DNA of 55,628 bases from Lachnospiraceae bacterium UBA3310 (GCA_002361355.1 DESQ01000016.1:1-55628), one strand, 5' to 3'; positions 16,074 through 25,646 are shown, counted from the first letter of the stretch. Notes: a model not told the origin generated them from the letters alone. Made by a program: numbers and translations.

Positions 16074-16943
16074 CTACTTTCTGGCCGCTGCGTTCTTTTC
16101 CTTGATTTTTTTCATCATCATTTCTTTCACATCTCTCGCCTTATCCTTCATACGGGGATTGGCCGTCTTGGAAGCGATCAGGCCCGAAATCAGGCGGCTT
16201 GCCACATCATACTGCTCAAAACGCATCGCCGTCACGCCGATCAGGAAATCCACTGTGGGCTCATCCATACCGCACATGGGAAAGCTCTCTGTCTGTCTTG
16301 CCGCCAGAAATCCTTCCAGTGCATTTCTGAGGAACTCGTCTTCCTCCTCCTGACACTGTTTCTTCTTCTCCTCGTAGCCTTCCTCCTCCGGATCCAGATG
16401 CTCCGCCTGTCCTCTCAGGAGCCATGCCGTTTTCAGACAGATATAAGCCTTCTCGCTCGCCTTCGTCTGCTTGACAATCGCGTTCGCGAGAGCCATTTTA
16501 TAACGCTCCAGCGCCTCCTCATAGGTGTAGGTCTCCGCTGTCTCCTTCTGCGGCTTAAAGTTAGCCGAAATCGCCTTCTGGATATTCTTTGCCTGTGGAG
16601 AAGTCAGATATTTAAAAAATCTGCTCAGTGACGCATAGCCGCAGGACGGACACATAATCACATCATATTTTAAGAGGTCGATCTGCTCGTACCTCGGCCG
16701 AAGATCCAGATCGCTTCCCGCCAGTTTCGCCTTACCAATCTTAACGGTTCTCGCCTTAAACTCTCTGTCGCAAAGCGGGCAGGTGAATGATTTATCAAAG
16801 AGAAAGTCCTGCTCCTGCACCACATGCGCAGCGGCCTGCGTTCCTTCGCCTTCTTCCCCTTCTTTCTTAGGCGCCTCATAGAGATCCATATTTTCCAAAT
16901 TGCTCAGTCCAAACTGCTCTAACCCCGACAACAGTCCTGCCAT
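16074..16943 (-). CDS. DUF2225 family protein
   Basis: A 289-residue cytoplasmic protein. It has a zinc-ribbon-like cysteine set, CPLC (about residue 56) and CPSCGY (about 98), followed by helical repeats, as in the DUF2225 family of Firmicutes. The function is unknown. GGAGGATGAGTAA precedes ATG. It lies 52 bases downstream of glnS on the same strand and upstream of the MocR-type gene. Confidence 0.85.
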   Translation of the reverse strand: MAGLLSGLEQFGLSNLENMDLYEAPKKEGEEGEGTQAAAHVVQEQDFLFDKSFTCPLCDREFKARTVKIGKAKLAGSDLDLRPRYEQIDLLKYDVIMCPSCGYASLSRFFKYLTSPQAKNIQKAISANFKPQKETAETYTYEEALERYKMALANAIVKQTKASEKAYICLKTAWLLRGQAEHLDPEEEGYEEKKKQCQEEEDEFLRNALEGFLAARQTESFPMCGMDEPTVDFLIGVTAMRFEQYDVASRLISGLIASKTANPRMKDKARDVKEMMMKKIKEKNAAARK

Positions 16944-16995
16944 TTACTCATCCTCCCCAATATTATTCTATAAAACCACATATAACCATTCTACC

Positions 16996-18657
16996 CTAAT
17001 TCTCCTTTTTCGGCAATACATAGGAGCTCTTGAGGGATACAATTCTGTTAAAAACGAGACTTTCCGGCCTGGAATCCTTACAATCCACACAGAAAAATCC
17101 CTGCCGCACAAACTGAAAGCTCTCATAGGCCTTCGCATCCTTCACTGACGGCTCAATCCGGCACTCTTTCAAAACGGTCAGCGAATTGGGATTCAGGTTC
17201 AGGCTTCCGTCCTCATTATAGACGCCCTTTTCCTCGTCAATGATATTCTCATAAAGCCTGATCTCGGCCTTTACAGAGTCCGCAGCGGATACCCAGTGGA
17301 TCGTACCTTTCACTTTACGGCCGTCCGGGCTGTTGCCGCCTTTAGAAGCCGGATCGTAGGTGCAGTGCACTACCGTCACATTTCCCGCATCATCCTTCTC
17401 ATAGCTTACGCACTTCACAAAGTACGCGCCCATGAGACGAACCTCATTCCCGGGAAACAGCCTGAAATATTTCTTCGGCGGCTCCTCCATGAAATCCTCT
17501 CTCTCAATATAAAGTTCCCTGCTAAAAGGCACTTCACGAGAGCCGAGAGATTCGTTTTCCGGATTATTGACCACAGGAAGCCACTCCGTCTCATTCTCCG
17601 GGTAATTGTCTATCACCAGTTTGACCGGATCAGTCACCGCCATAATCCGGGGCCGTTTCATCTTGAGATCCTCTCTGATACAATACTCCAGCATGGAATA
17701 CTCCGCGGAAGAATTTGCCTTGGATACCCCGCACAGTTCCACAAAAAGCCTGATTGACTCCGGGGTAAAGCCGCGCCTTCTCAGTGCGGCGATGGACACC
17801 AGTCTGGGATCATCCCAGCCGTCCACGATACCGTCCTCCACCAGCTTTTTAATATATCTCTTACCCGTAACCACATTGGTCAGGTACATTTTCGCAAACT
17901 CAATCTGCTTGGGCGGATGCGGGTACTCTAACTCCGTCACCACCCAGTTGTAAAGAGGTCTGTGATCCTCAAACTCCAGCGTGCAGATGGAATGGGTGAT
18001 TCCCTCAATCGCGTCCTCGATCGGATGCGCGTAATCATACATCGGATAAATGCACCACTTATCCCCCGTATTCTGATGCGACAGGTGCGCCACACGATAG
18101 AGAATCGGATCCCGCATGTTGATATTCGGGGAAGCCATGTCGATCTTCGCGCGCAGGGTCTTTTCCCCGTCCGCATATTTGCCTTCCTTCATCTCCTCAA
18201 ATAACCGCAGATTCTCCTCCACACTGCGGTCTCTGTTCGGATCATTTTTACCGGGCTCTGTCAGCGTCCCGCGGTACTCCCGCATCTCATCCGCCGTCAG
18301 ATCCGACACATATGCCTTACCCTTCTTAATCAGCTTCAGCGCGCCCTCATACATCTGGTCGAAATAGTCGGAGGCAAAGAAAAGCCGTTCCTCATAATCC
18401 GCTCCCAGCCATTTCACATCGGCCTTGATGGATTCCACAAACTCGCTCTTCTCTTTCGTGGGGTTTGTGTCGTCGAAACGCATATTGAACTTGCCGCCGT
18501 ACTCGGACGCCAGTCCGTAATTTAACAGTATGCTCTTGGCATGCCCGATGTGCAGATAACCGTTGGGTTCAGGCGGGAATCTGGTGTGCACGGTGTCATA
18601 GACACCCTCCGCCAGATCCTTATCTATGATCTGCTCGATAAAATTTTTAGACTCCAC
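16996..18657 (-). CDS. glnS: Glutaminyl-tRNA synthetase
   Basis: A 553-residue class I synthetase charging tRNA-Gln with glutamine. The HIGH motif is present (PPEPNGYLHIGHAKSI), with the DDTNP motif, a GWDDPR motif and the two C-terminal anticodon-binding beta-barrels. The KMSKS-type loop is unusual: the expected VMSKRKL position reads VVTGKRYIKKLV. I chose the GTG at 18657, preceded by GAGGAGGGAGCAGAC; an upstream in-frame ATG has no ribosome site. Its presence implies direct glutaminylation rather than only the GatCAB route. A strong hairpin lies just upstream. Confidence 0.93.
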   Translation of the reverse strand: MESKNFIEQIIDKDLAEGVYDTVHTRFPPEPNGYLHIGHAKSILLNYGLASEYGGKFNMRFDDTNPTKEKSEFVESIKADVKWLGADYEERLFFASDYFDQMYEGALKLIKKGKAYVSDLTADEMREYRGTLTEPGKNDPNRDRSVEENLRLFEEMKEGKYADGEKTLRAKIDMASPNINMRDPILYRVAHLSHQNTGDKWCIYPMYDYAHPIEDAIEGITHSICTLEFEDHRPLYNWVVTELEYPHPPKQIEFAKMYLTNVVTGKRYIKKLVEDGIVDGWDDPRLVSIAALRRRGFTPESIRLFVELCGVSKANSSAEYSMLEYCIREDLKMKRPRIMAVTDPVKLVIDNYPENETEWLPVVNNPENESLGSREVPFSRELYIEREDFMEEPPKKYFRLFPGNEVRLMGAYFVKCVSYEKDDAGNVTVVHCTYDPASKGGNSPDGRKVKGTIHWVSAADSVKAEIRLYENIIDEEKGVYNEDGSLNLNPNSLTVLKECRIEPSVKDAKAYESFQFVRQGFFCVDCKDSRPESLVFNRIVSLKSSYVLPKKEN

Positions 18658-18681
18658 GTCTGCTCCCTCCTCTGTCTCAAA

Positions 18682-18714
18682 AGGGCAAAATCCCACACTG
18701 TGGAATTTTGCCCT
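18682..18714 (-). terminator. Near-perfect 33-base hairpin between the 38-residue peptide gene and glnS
   Basis: The arms at 18682-18697 and 18699-18714 match over 16 positions with one mismatch. On the minus strand the stem is followed by TTTTGAG, so it can terminate the small-peptide transcript. It could also act as an attenuator ahead of glnS, whose ribosome site follows directly. Confidence 0.75.
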
Positions 18715-18770
18715 ATCCCTAAATCTGTGTTCAAACTCATCATGTATATACTTTTAGAACCCTGTTCCAA

Positions 18771-18887
18771 TTAGTCTTCCTCGTCATCCACTGCAGCCGC
18801 AACACCGGAAACTACCGCAGAAACCACAGAGATCACAACCGGAATGATCACTACTACCAAAAAACCACCCAACAACAAAACGCCCAT
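18771..18887 (-). CDS. 38-residue hydrophobic peptide with acidic tail
   Basis: A short gene with a strong ribosome site (AAGGAGGAATTCGATT before ATG). The product is one hydrophobic helix rich in Val/Ile/Leu (residues 1-33) ending in DDEED. It has its own promoter (18941-18968) and a terminator (18682-18714), giving a transcript of roughly 250 bases. I do not recognise a family. Size and hydrophobicity resemble type I toxins or small membrane regulators. No antisense antitoxin promoter was identified. It lies 122 bases after the TIR gene. Confidence 0.75.
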   Translation of the reverse strand: MGVLLLGGFLVVVIIPVVISVVSAVVSGVAAAVDDEED

Positions 18888-18940
18888 AATCGAATTCCTC
18901 CTTGCAAACTGCTTTGTCAGCGGTACAAACCTACCTATAT

Positions 18941-18968
18941 ATTATACACATTTTGTAAAAAACTGCAA
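18941..18968 (-). promoter_or_regulatory. Promoter of the 38-residue peptide gene
   Basis: On the minus strand a -35 TTGCAG (18963-18968) and a -10 TATAAT (18941-18946) are 16 bp apart. A leader of about 45 bases precedes the start codon. Confidence 0.75.
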
Positions 18969-19009
18969 GACCTGCTGCGGAATCCAGAAGCAGATCCGTC
19001 GTTTGGCAC

Positions 19010-22000
19010 TTAATATTGATCATCCCGAAGACAATAGGGCCAGCGTTCCGTATAATTCCAATAGCTGCTGTTCTGCAGCACCTTGCTCGCCATATCTACC
19101 GTCTCCTCCATCGAATATAAGGAGGAGGTATAGATCGTATCCCCGTTGTGCAGATACAGGGTGTTCGACGCAGCATCATATGCCAGATAGCCGTGAACCC
19201 TTGCGTATTTGCTGTACCACTGCCCCCGCAGGCCTCGCAGTTCTATCTGGTAGGCATCGTCGTCCCCGCATAAAAAGTAAAAATCCGCTCCCTCTACCGG
19301 CTCATACCGCTTCATCCCGCCGGGAAACCCCGTATACCTGCCAAGAGAGCCGCAGAAATACTCCAACTGGGTTTCCTCCCAGTCCACAAATAAAATTCTT
19401 ACGGTTCCGTCCCGATAGACCAGATAGAGCTCGTCATCCTCTTCACTAAAAAACATAGTTTTCAGATATTCCACATCCACATCATAGGGCGGTATCGTCA
19501 TATAGACATCTTCCACTCCCATCTGATAAAAAAGCAGGCTGTCCGTCTCCGTCGAAGCCACCGCATAGAATGGCCGTCCGTTGCACACCGCCGTGACGCC
19601 GTCCGCAAGCGTCTCCTCATAGAGCAGTTTTCCGTCTGCAAGCCGGTATCCGTACAACGTATGCGGGCGTCTCATGGAAAGCACCCCGTTTTTCCGGTCT
19701 ATGCCCAGATATCTCAAGCCTTCGTTCTCATAGGTTACGGTTCGGCGGACGGTTCCATCCGCCGGGTCTATGATATGGTAAGCATCATTGGTAACAACCA
19801 AAAGCGATTCTGTCCCGTCCCCGTCGAAGTCGCCAAAAGCCATCGCCGTAAAGAAGGCTGCCTCATACGTCCAAATCTGTTTTTTCTCAGTGGTATCGAA
19901 CATCTCCACACAGTTATAATATTGATCATGAAACCTTGTCACCGCCAAAAGCTTTCCGTCCCCGCTAAGCTGCGCCTGCCCGTCATAACTACCCATTCCC
20001 CCCTCGTAGAATACCTCCATCCCCTGGCCGAGCGCCCTCTGATACACCGTGATGCGGTTGCTGTTGTAGGGCAGCGTCACACAGTAGCCGTCCCCCATGG
20101 CAAATTCCATCACATTGGAGGAAGTACAATCGGAAAAGGTTACGCCGCTCATGGCTTCCCTGTATTCCGTGTCCAGGTAATACCATGTCCCGTCCCTCGT
20201 AAACGCCATAAAATCATCCGTGTCCGTATAGGAACCAGTCTTAACGACCTCCGACCCGAAAGAAAACGTATCGAGCAGCGTCCCGTCCCTTCTGTCAAAC
20301 AGCAAGGCGTCACTGTATTTCTGACACAAAAGATAGCTGCTGCCCTCCTTATGTGCAAAACACACATCATAGAGCCAGCCGCCCGACAGGTCATAGCGCC
20401 AAAGCTCTTTTTGACCAGATAAGTCAAACGCCTGGAGCCTGCCAGACATGCCGGCTGTGGCCGCCGCGGAATCTGTTTCCTCCCTATGGTTACTGGTCAC
20501 ATAGAGCAGATCGGCGCCATGCTGATAGCCGCCCTCCTCCAGACACAGAGCTTCTATATACTCATAATCCACAGGATACAGGGAAACTTCCGGCGTCTCC
20601 TTCGTATCGGCAGGATAGGCAAGCACCACAATCCGCTTGCCTCCGCCCTTCAATTTCAGTTCCAGTGCCACCAGTATCCGGCCATCCTCCGTGACCGTCT
20701 GTTCCGCCTCAAAACCGGTCTGCACATACAGGCCTTCCTCCAGTTGTTCCCACTGTAGTCTGTCCGTCGCTTTCCCGTCTGCACCCACCAGATAACAGCT
20801 TTCCTCCTCCACCACCAGAAAGGTTTCTTTCTCCGGTATGGAAACCACGCCCTCATAGCTGGCGCAGGGATAGGTTGTGATCTCATCCGTTTCGAGATCC
20901 CGCACACAGAGCTCCTCTCCCTGCGCGCCTTCCGTTTCCCGCGGGTACAGGATCTTATCCTCCGTCAAAAACCCCGCCTGACACTCCCAGGACAGATTCA
21001 CTCTCTCCCGCCAAAAAGTTTCCTCATAATACTCCTGTAGACTCTTCCAGACAGTCAGTTTGCCGGAATCCGCCACCGCCATCACTCTGCTTCCCTTGGG
21101 GGAAACCTTCATAAAACGAATGGTGCTGCCCGCCTCCAGAATCCGATCCGGCTTAATCTGCGCACCATTCTCATACAGATGCAGCAACTCTGTCAGGGCA
21201 TACCGAAGCTGCGGCGGGCAGTCCGCCGCCTGCTCTTTGCTGCCGTTTGCCGACAGGTATTCCCGATAGGCCATGACGCCCACCGTCAATCCCCGCATCC
21301 GGTCTCCCTCTTCCAGATAGTCGAGCGCTTCCCTTGCATAGGCTTCCGTGACCCGCTGTCTGGACTCTTCATACTGCTCTTCTATCAATTCGGACTGTTC
21401 ATAGATGAGCTGGGCGTCTGACTTGATCTGCTGGCTCTGACGTTGTATTTTCAAAGCCGCAGCGGTGCTGACCACTCCAATCAACAGGCACAGCACACTC
21501 GCCGATACGGATGTCAAAATCACCCTCCGCATCCTCTGTTCCCGGTGCCGCTGTTTTAAATCGTCATAATTACAGTCGAACATAGGAGCCGCCAACCGAA
21601 GCAGTTCGCTCTTTATTTTCCTGCGTATTTCCCTGCGCGTACTCCCACGTACATCCGCCGCCAGCGGCTCCACGGGAATTTTATTATAAATGACACTTCC
21701 GTCAGGTTTGTGTTCTTCCTCCTCCCGAAAGAGAATCTCCTCCGGAAATGAAGTCTCCGGTTCTCCCTCCGCCAAAACCGCCAGCACATGTTCCCTGTCG
21801 TGCATTTCGATAAAAGTCTCTATCTCCTTGCGGCACCATATTGACTCATTCAGTCTAGGCGAACAGATCACAATCAGATACTCCGAATGCTTAAGCGCCT
21901 CCGTGATCGGATCGGCAAGATTGCTCACAAGGGGCAGTTCCTCCCTGTCACGAAATACTCTGTGAATCCGGGTCTTAAACTGTCCCCCGTCACTCTCCTC

Positions 22001-22156
22001 CCGTTTTTGCCGCACAACGCTGCGCGGCAGTTTAAAACTTTCCAAATATCTATGCAATGTCTGTGCCACAAAACTGTCCGGCTGCATGTGCCGATAGCTG
22101 ATAAAGGCGTCATACTGCCCTTTTTGTGCCGCGGTGATATCCTTACTCTTTCTCAC
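19010..22156 (-). CDS. TIR-domain membrane protein with C-terminal beta-propeller-like region
   Basis: About 1048 residues from a GTG start at 22156, chosen for the strong GGGGAGCAGC before it; an ATG at 22180 lacks a ribosome site. Residues about 13-140 are a TIR domain (YDAFISYRH, then SIWCRKEIETF with Glu at the position of the NADase glutamate). A membrane helix follows at about 211-236, then a coiled-coil, then a long WD40/PQQ-like repeat region. TIR domains cleave NAD or make cyclic nucleotide signals in bacterial immunity; here this is family knowledge only. The start overlaps the DHH gene by 14 bases. Confidence 0.85.
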   Translation of the reverse strand: MRKSKDITAAQKGQYDAFISYRHMQPDSFVAQTLHRYLESFKLPRSVVRQKREESDGGQFKTRIHRVFRDREELPLVSNLADPITEALKHSEYLIVICSPRLNESIWCRKEIETFIEMHDREHVLAVLAEGEPETSFPEEILFREEEEHKPDGSVIYNKIPVEPLAADVRGSTRREIRRKIKSELLRLAAPMFDCNYDDLKQRHREQRMRRVILTSVSASVLCLLIGVVSTAAALKIQRQSQQIKSDAQLIYEQSELIEEQYEESRQRVTEAYAREALDYLEEGDRMRGLTVGVMAYREYLSANGSKEQAADCPPQLRYALTELLHLYENGAQIKPDRILEAGSTIRFMKVSPKGSRVMAVADSGKLTVWKSLQEYYEETFWRERVNLSWECQAGFLTEDKILYPRETEGAQGEELCVRDLETDEITTYPCASYEGVVSIPEKETFLVVEEESCYLVGADGKATDRLQWEQLEEGLYVQTGFEAEQTVTEDGRILVALELKLKGGGKRIVVLAYPADTKETPEVSLYPVDYEYIEALCLEEGGYQHGADLLYVTSNHREETDSAAATAGMSGRLQAFDLSGQKELWRYDLSGGWLYDVCFAHKEGSSYLLCQKYSDALLFDRRDGTLLDTFSFGSEVVKTGSYTDTDDFMAFTRDGTWYYLDTEYREAMSGVTFSDCTSSNVMEFAMGDGYCVTLPYNSNRITVYQRALGQGMEVFYEGGMGSYDGQAQLSGDGKLLAVTRFHDQYYNCVEMFDTTEKKQIWTYEAAFFTAMAFGDFDGDGTESLLVVTNDAYHIIDPADGTVRRTVTYENEGLRYLGIDRKNGVLSMRRPHTLYGYRLADGKLLYEETLADGVTAVCNGRPFYAVASTETDSLLFYQMGVEDVYMTIPPYDVDVEYLKTMFFSEEDDELYLVYRDGTVRILFVDWEETQLEYFCGSLGRYTGFPGGMKRYEPVEGADFYFLCGDDDAYQIELRGLRGQWYSKYARVHGYLAYDAASNTLYLHNGDTIYTSSLYSMEETVDMASKVLQNSSYWNYTERWPYCLRDDQY

Positions 22157-23705
22157 GCTGCTCCCCTTTCTTTTCCTCATACGTCTTAAAGAAAATATCC
22201 CGCTCTACCACATAGATATCATGCTTATCGTCATATCGCACCGCAAGATAATCTCCCGGTCTGCCCAGCATATACTTCTCCTCGTCCCAGGCAGTAAAAA
22301 CTTTGACCCTTTCGGTCAATTCTTTGGCATAGATCCGTGACCCGCCGTCCGCAATACAAATCTTTGCGTAATCACTCAGTTTCCTGACCTCGCCCGTGGA
22401 ACGATCATGGATCGTCGGTTCATACATAAGGCCGATCTGTCCATGATCCACGCATTCCCGATAAGGCCTCTGTGTCGCCTCATAAGTCCTGTCAAAGCGT
22501 TCCCGGCGGTTTGGATACACCTCTCCCTTAATGCCGATCATAATGATCAGATCCTCTTCCACCTCCATATCCAGATCCCCTTCCAGCGTTCGAACCGTGA
22601 TCGGTGTCCCGAGCGGCAGCACATCCTTCGCCTCCACATAGCCGAGCGGAATCGGTTTTTTCACAAAGATCTGCATATCCGAAAGATCAATATCATATTT
22701 TTTCGCATAAATAACCTGACAGTGATCGAAATAGTCGTTGAGCCGTTCACTGAAAAAGGCCTCCGAGTGAAGCGTCGGATAAGCCTCCTCATAGAGCGTC
22801 ATATTGATAAAGCCGCCCGCCTTCTCCCAGTGCCCGCCGCCGGAACCTACACCCTCCGCCAGAAAAGCCGCCAGTTCATTGGCCTGTACCTCTTTCACGC
22901 AGCTACGGACAGAGAACTTATAGCCGTCCTTTGTCTCGTTAAAGACCACACAGCAATAGACCTCTGCCACCTGAATCAGAAAATCGCTGATCAATCCCAA
23001 AATATTCGGGTCGCAGGGATTTGACTTGATGATCGCATAGTTATAGTCATTATTATAGATATGCCGAATCATAGCCACCCCTGCCACTTCCATTTCCTGC
23101 AGGGTGAGATTGGAATTGCGGAACAGGGTAATCAGCGTCTTATCAACAGGAACCGCTTCCCGCATATCCATATCAAGCGGATTAAAGATCTCCGAAAATT
23201 GATTCGTGTCCGTAAACAGGCCATAATACAAAGCCGTACCCAGCTTTACATCCTTTATCTCGTAACCAGCCCGGCAAAGCATCTGCCACACCAGCGTAGA
23301 ACAGCTCCCCACATGGGGATTGATCTCGCTCATCTGCGCCTGTCTTGTCTCGATCTGGTGATGGTCGATAACCACCACATGCTCTGCGGGCAGCCGCACC
23401 ACATTGCCTGCACCATACTGACAGTCCACCGTAATCAAAAGGCCCGGCAGCTTTCCGCCCGGCTGTGCCTGTACGTACGCCGCCGCATCTTCTATATAGG
23501 TGATGGGAATGTCAAGATGCTCCAGCATCAACAACAAATTGGTTTTCTGTATCTTATTCCTGCCGCCGTAAAACAGTTTGGCCTGCCTGCCCATAGATTC
23601 AAAATAGCGGCAGAGCCCAAACCCTGCCGCTATGGCATCCGCATCAGGATTATCATGACACTGTATCATGATCGGATCATATTCTACCAGTTCTTCCAGC
23701 CTCAT
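22143..23705 (-). CDS. DHH/DHHA1 family phosphoesterase
   Basis: A 520-residue protein. The DHH domain shows CHDNPDADAIAAG near the N terminus and VVVIDHHQ (about residue 112); the DHHA1 part carries GVGSGGGHWEKAGG (about 285). Relatives include nanoRNase/pAp phosphatase NrnA and c-di-AMP phosphodiesterases; a further 200-residue C-terminal region is of unclear function. There are no membrane segments, so it is likely cytoplasmic and metal dependent. AAAGGATAAG precedes ATG. It is translationally coupled to the TIR gene, which suggests a shared nucleotide-signal function. Confidence 0.85.
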   Translation of the reverse strand: MRLEELVEYDPIMIQCHDNPDADAIAAGFGLCRYFESMGRQAKLFYGGRNKIQKTNLLLMLEHLDIPITYIEDAAAYVQAQPGGKLPGLLITVDCQYGAGNVVRLPAEHVVVIDHHQIETRQAQMSEINPHVGSCSTLVWQMLCRAGYEIKDVKLGTALYYGLFTDTNQFSEIFNPLDMDMREAVPVDKTLITLFRNSNLTLQEMEVAGVAMIRHIYNNDYNYAIIKSNPCDPNILGLISDFLIQVAEVYCCVVFNETKDGYKFSVRSCVKEVQANELAAFLAEGVGSGGGHWEKAGGFINMTLYEEAYPTLHSEAFFSERLNDYFDHCQVIYAKKYDIDLSDMQIFVKKPIPLGYVEAKDVLPLGTPITVRTLEGDLDMEVEEDLIIMIGIKGEVYPNRRERFDRTYEATQRPYRECVDHGQIGLMYEPTIHDRSTGEVRKLSDYAKICIADGGSRIYAKELTERVKVFTAWDEEKYMLGRPGDYLAVRYDDKHDIYVVERDIFFKTYEEKKGEQREKE

Positions 23706-23726
23706 CTTATCCTTTTCTCCTCTGTA

Positions 23727-23951
23727 CTAATTTCGGTCAGGCTCTCCCGCGTTCATATCCGTATACATATCCAGAAGCCCAACCGTCTCCGATGCCGGCC
23801 TTCCATACATATTACAGCACTCATGAGATACGCTCTTAGGTTCCGTACTCTCCTCGTCGAAATTGACGCTCATGCGGTATACGCCATGCTCCGATTCCGT
23901 GTCCAAATGCCGCATAATCTCCTCGATCATTTTCCCATCATTCTCTTCCAT
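23727..23951 (-). CDS. 74-residue hypothetical protein
   Basis: A short acidic soluble protein, rich in Glu, Asp and Met, with a CC pair near the middle. No family is recognised. A clear GGAGGATTAGC before ATG supports translation. It lies between the 513-residue membrane protein gene (48 bases upstream) and the DHH gene (21 bases downstream), so it is part of that operon. Confidence 0.65.
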   Translation of the reverse strand: MEENDGKMIEEIMRHLDTESEHGVYRMSVNFDEESTEPKSVSHECCNMYGRPASETVGLLDMYTDMNAGEPDRN

Positions 23952-23999
23952 GCTAATCCTCCATGTCAGAATAGTTTCCTGCTCCGTCTTAACTGCAAG

Positions 24000-25541
24000 C
24001 TACCAAAGCAGCCCGTCAAGCAGATATTCATACTCGTCAAGTATCTCGTCGAACCAGTTGTACCAATCATCTTCATCCAGTTCAAAGAAGGCCGTCTTCG
24101 GCTTCACATTCTGCTTTACCCGCCGCGAAAGCGGCTCCACACCTACTTCTCCCCGGATCAAAAGAAGTTCCTCATCGTCCATACTAAACACCACTTCGTC
24201 CAGATCGAGATCAAAACTTTCTCCTTTTTGAATATGGGACAGACCTCCCTCTGCGGTCATTCCAAGCTCTCCAACGGGTGTCTTGAAAGATATCTCCGTC
24301 TCAAAGCTGTCTTTTCTTCCGTCACATAAAAGATCAATGTCCAGTCCCAGATTCTGCTTTTCCCCGTTCTGCGCGATGCTGTATCTGACATTTGACTCTA
24401 CCCGGTATTCGTCTGCTGCCAGGCTCTGTATCACCTGCCAGGTCAGTTCCTCCTCTTTCGTCTCTTCCTCCCGCTCGCTCTTTACCTCTATTTTCCCCTG
24501 CATCTTGTCTATGCTGTGCTCTGTACCCAAGAAATAGACATCGCCTGAGAGCTGTAAATCAGTCTGGCGAAACGAAAGCGGCTCTTCGATGCGAATACTC
24601 TCAATCCGGTTCTCCCTGTTGATGGCAAACAAAAAGCTGATGTCCTCATTGGCAATGATATCAAAATCACTCACCATCCCCAAAACCTGCTCTCTGCCCG
24701 CCATGTTGTAGCTCAAATAGTCATACAACACCTCCCGGACAAGCTCATTGAAATAAAGCGGGTCAAAGCTGACCCGATAGAGATCCGTTCCGGCCCTCTC
24801 TATGGTCATATGCCGCCTGCACTCCTCAATCTCCGAAGCGTATTTCTCCAAAAATGCGCTGACTACACCATCTTCATCCGCAAAAATCCATTTATCGTTA
24901 AACAGATCGATGGAATATCTAAGCCCTATCCTTTTCTCCTCGTCGTATATGTCCATGTCCCCAAACAGATCTCTCCAAAAGGAATCGTTATACTGGGACG
25001 TTACATCCTCATTTTCAATGTACATATCCTCCAGGAGCAGCTCGGGAACGGAAAAGCAGAAGTTCTCATTATCCCCATAGAGTTCCACATGCCCGAACTC
25101 ATAGTTCATCATACTCAAGGTCGTGGAGGCGGCCATTTCCTTTCTCGCCATATCCTTGTCACATTCCGTATCCACGCCAAGAGTGATCTCACCCAGGTAG
25201 TAATCGCCGGTTTCCACGGTAACGTTCAATTTGGAATCGGCGGAATATCCCTCCTTCGCCATCATCTCTCTGACCGCCCCTATGCCTGCTTTCTCCGTAA
25301 GCGGATTCTTCATTTTCTCTGCCTCGCGCGCCAGTTTGAGAAGACCTCTCTGTACCCTGTAGGCCGGAGAGTGAATATGGTGCATCCAGCCTCCCAGAAT
25401 CAACACCAAAACAGCCGCGCAAACGCACAGCACAATGATGAGCGTTTTCCTTTTATTGTCCCTGGGCGGCAGATAAAGCTGTGCCGGCGGGCCAAGTGTT
25501 TTTTTAACCGGAGTCGGCGGCTGCATTCCAAAATGATCCAT
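24000..25541 (-). CDS. Single-pass membrane protein with large extracellular region
   Basis: A 513-residue protein: a Pro-rich cytoplasmic segment (1-30), one membrane helix (about 33-53), then about 460 residues predicted outside, acidic and rich in Asp/Glu/Tyr. It may belong to the DUF6583-type group found in Lachnospiraceae, but that is uncertain. GAGGGGATAGATT precedes ATG. It is the first gene of the run leading through the 74-residue protein and DHH phosphoesterase to the TIR protein. Confidence 0.7.
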   Translation of the reverse strand: MDHFGMQPPTPVKKTLGPPAQLYLPPRDNKRKTLIIVLCVCAAVLVLILGGWMHHIHSPAYRVQRGLLKLAREAEKMKNPLTEKAGIGAVREMMAKEGYSADSKLNVTVETGDYYLGEITLGVDTECDKDMARKEMAASTTLSMMNYEFGHVELYGDNENFCFSVPELLLEDMYIENEDVTSQYNDSFWRDLFGDMDIYDEEKRIGLRYSIDLFNDKWIFADEDGVVSAFLEKYASEIEECRRHMTIERAGTDLYRVSFDPLYFNELVREVLYDYLSYNMAGREQVLGMVSDFDIIANEDISFLFAINRENRIESIRIEEPLSFRQTDLQLSGDVYFLGTEHSIDKMQGKIEVKSEREEETKEEELTWQVIQSLAADEYRVESNVRYSIAQNGEKQNLGLDIDLLCDGRKDSFETEISFKTPVGELGMTAEGGLSHIQKGESFDLDLDEVVFSMDDEELLLIRGEVGVEPLSRRVKQNVKPKTAFFELDEDDWYNWFDEILDEYEYLLDGLLW

Positions 25542-25611
25542 AATCTATCCCCTCTGTACTTTCCCTTTTTTATCATCTTATCATATCCACACAGAAAACA
25601 AAACAAAAAGT

Positions 25612-25646
25612 CAAAAAAACACCCGGAAGCATCCGCCTCCGGGTGT
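25612..25646 (-). terminator. Terminator of the butyryl-CoA operon
   Basis: A 9-bp stem ACACCCGGA/TCCGGGTGT (25619-25627, 25638-25646) is followed on the minus strand by seven T residues (25612-25618), 40 bases after the etfA stop codon. Confidence 0.9.

Noticed and set aside
18660..18770. T-box riboswitch ahead of glnS
   Set aside because: A strong hairpin is present, but no T-box motif (AGGGTGGNACCGCG type) or specifier loop was found. The hairpin is better explained as the terminator of the small-peptide gene.
23061..24329. Long open frame on the plus strand (422 codons) opposite the DHH and 513-residue membrane protein genes
   Set aside because: It is antisense to genes with clear ribosome sites and motifs; its product is compositionally odd and unrecognisable.
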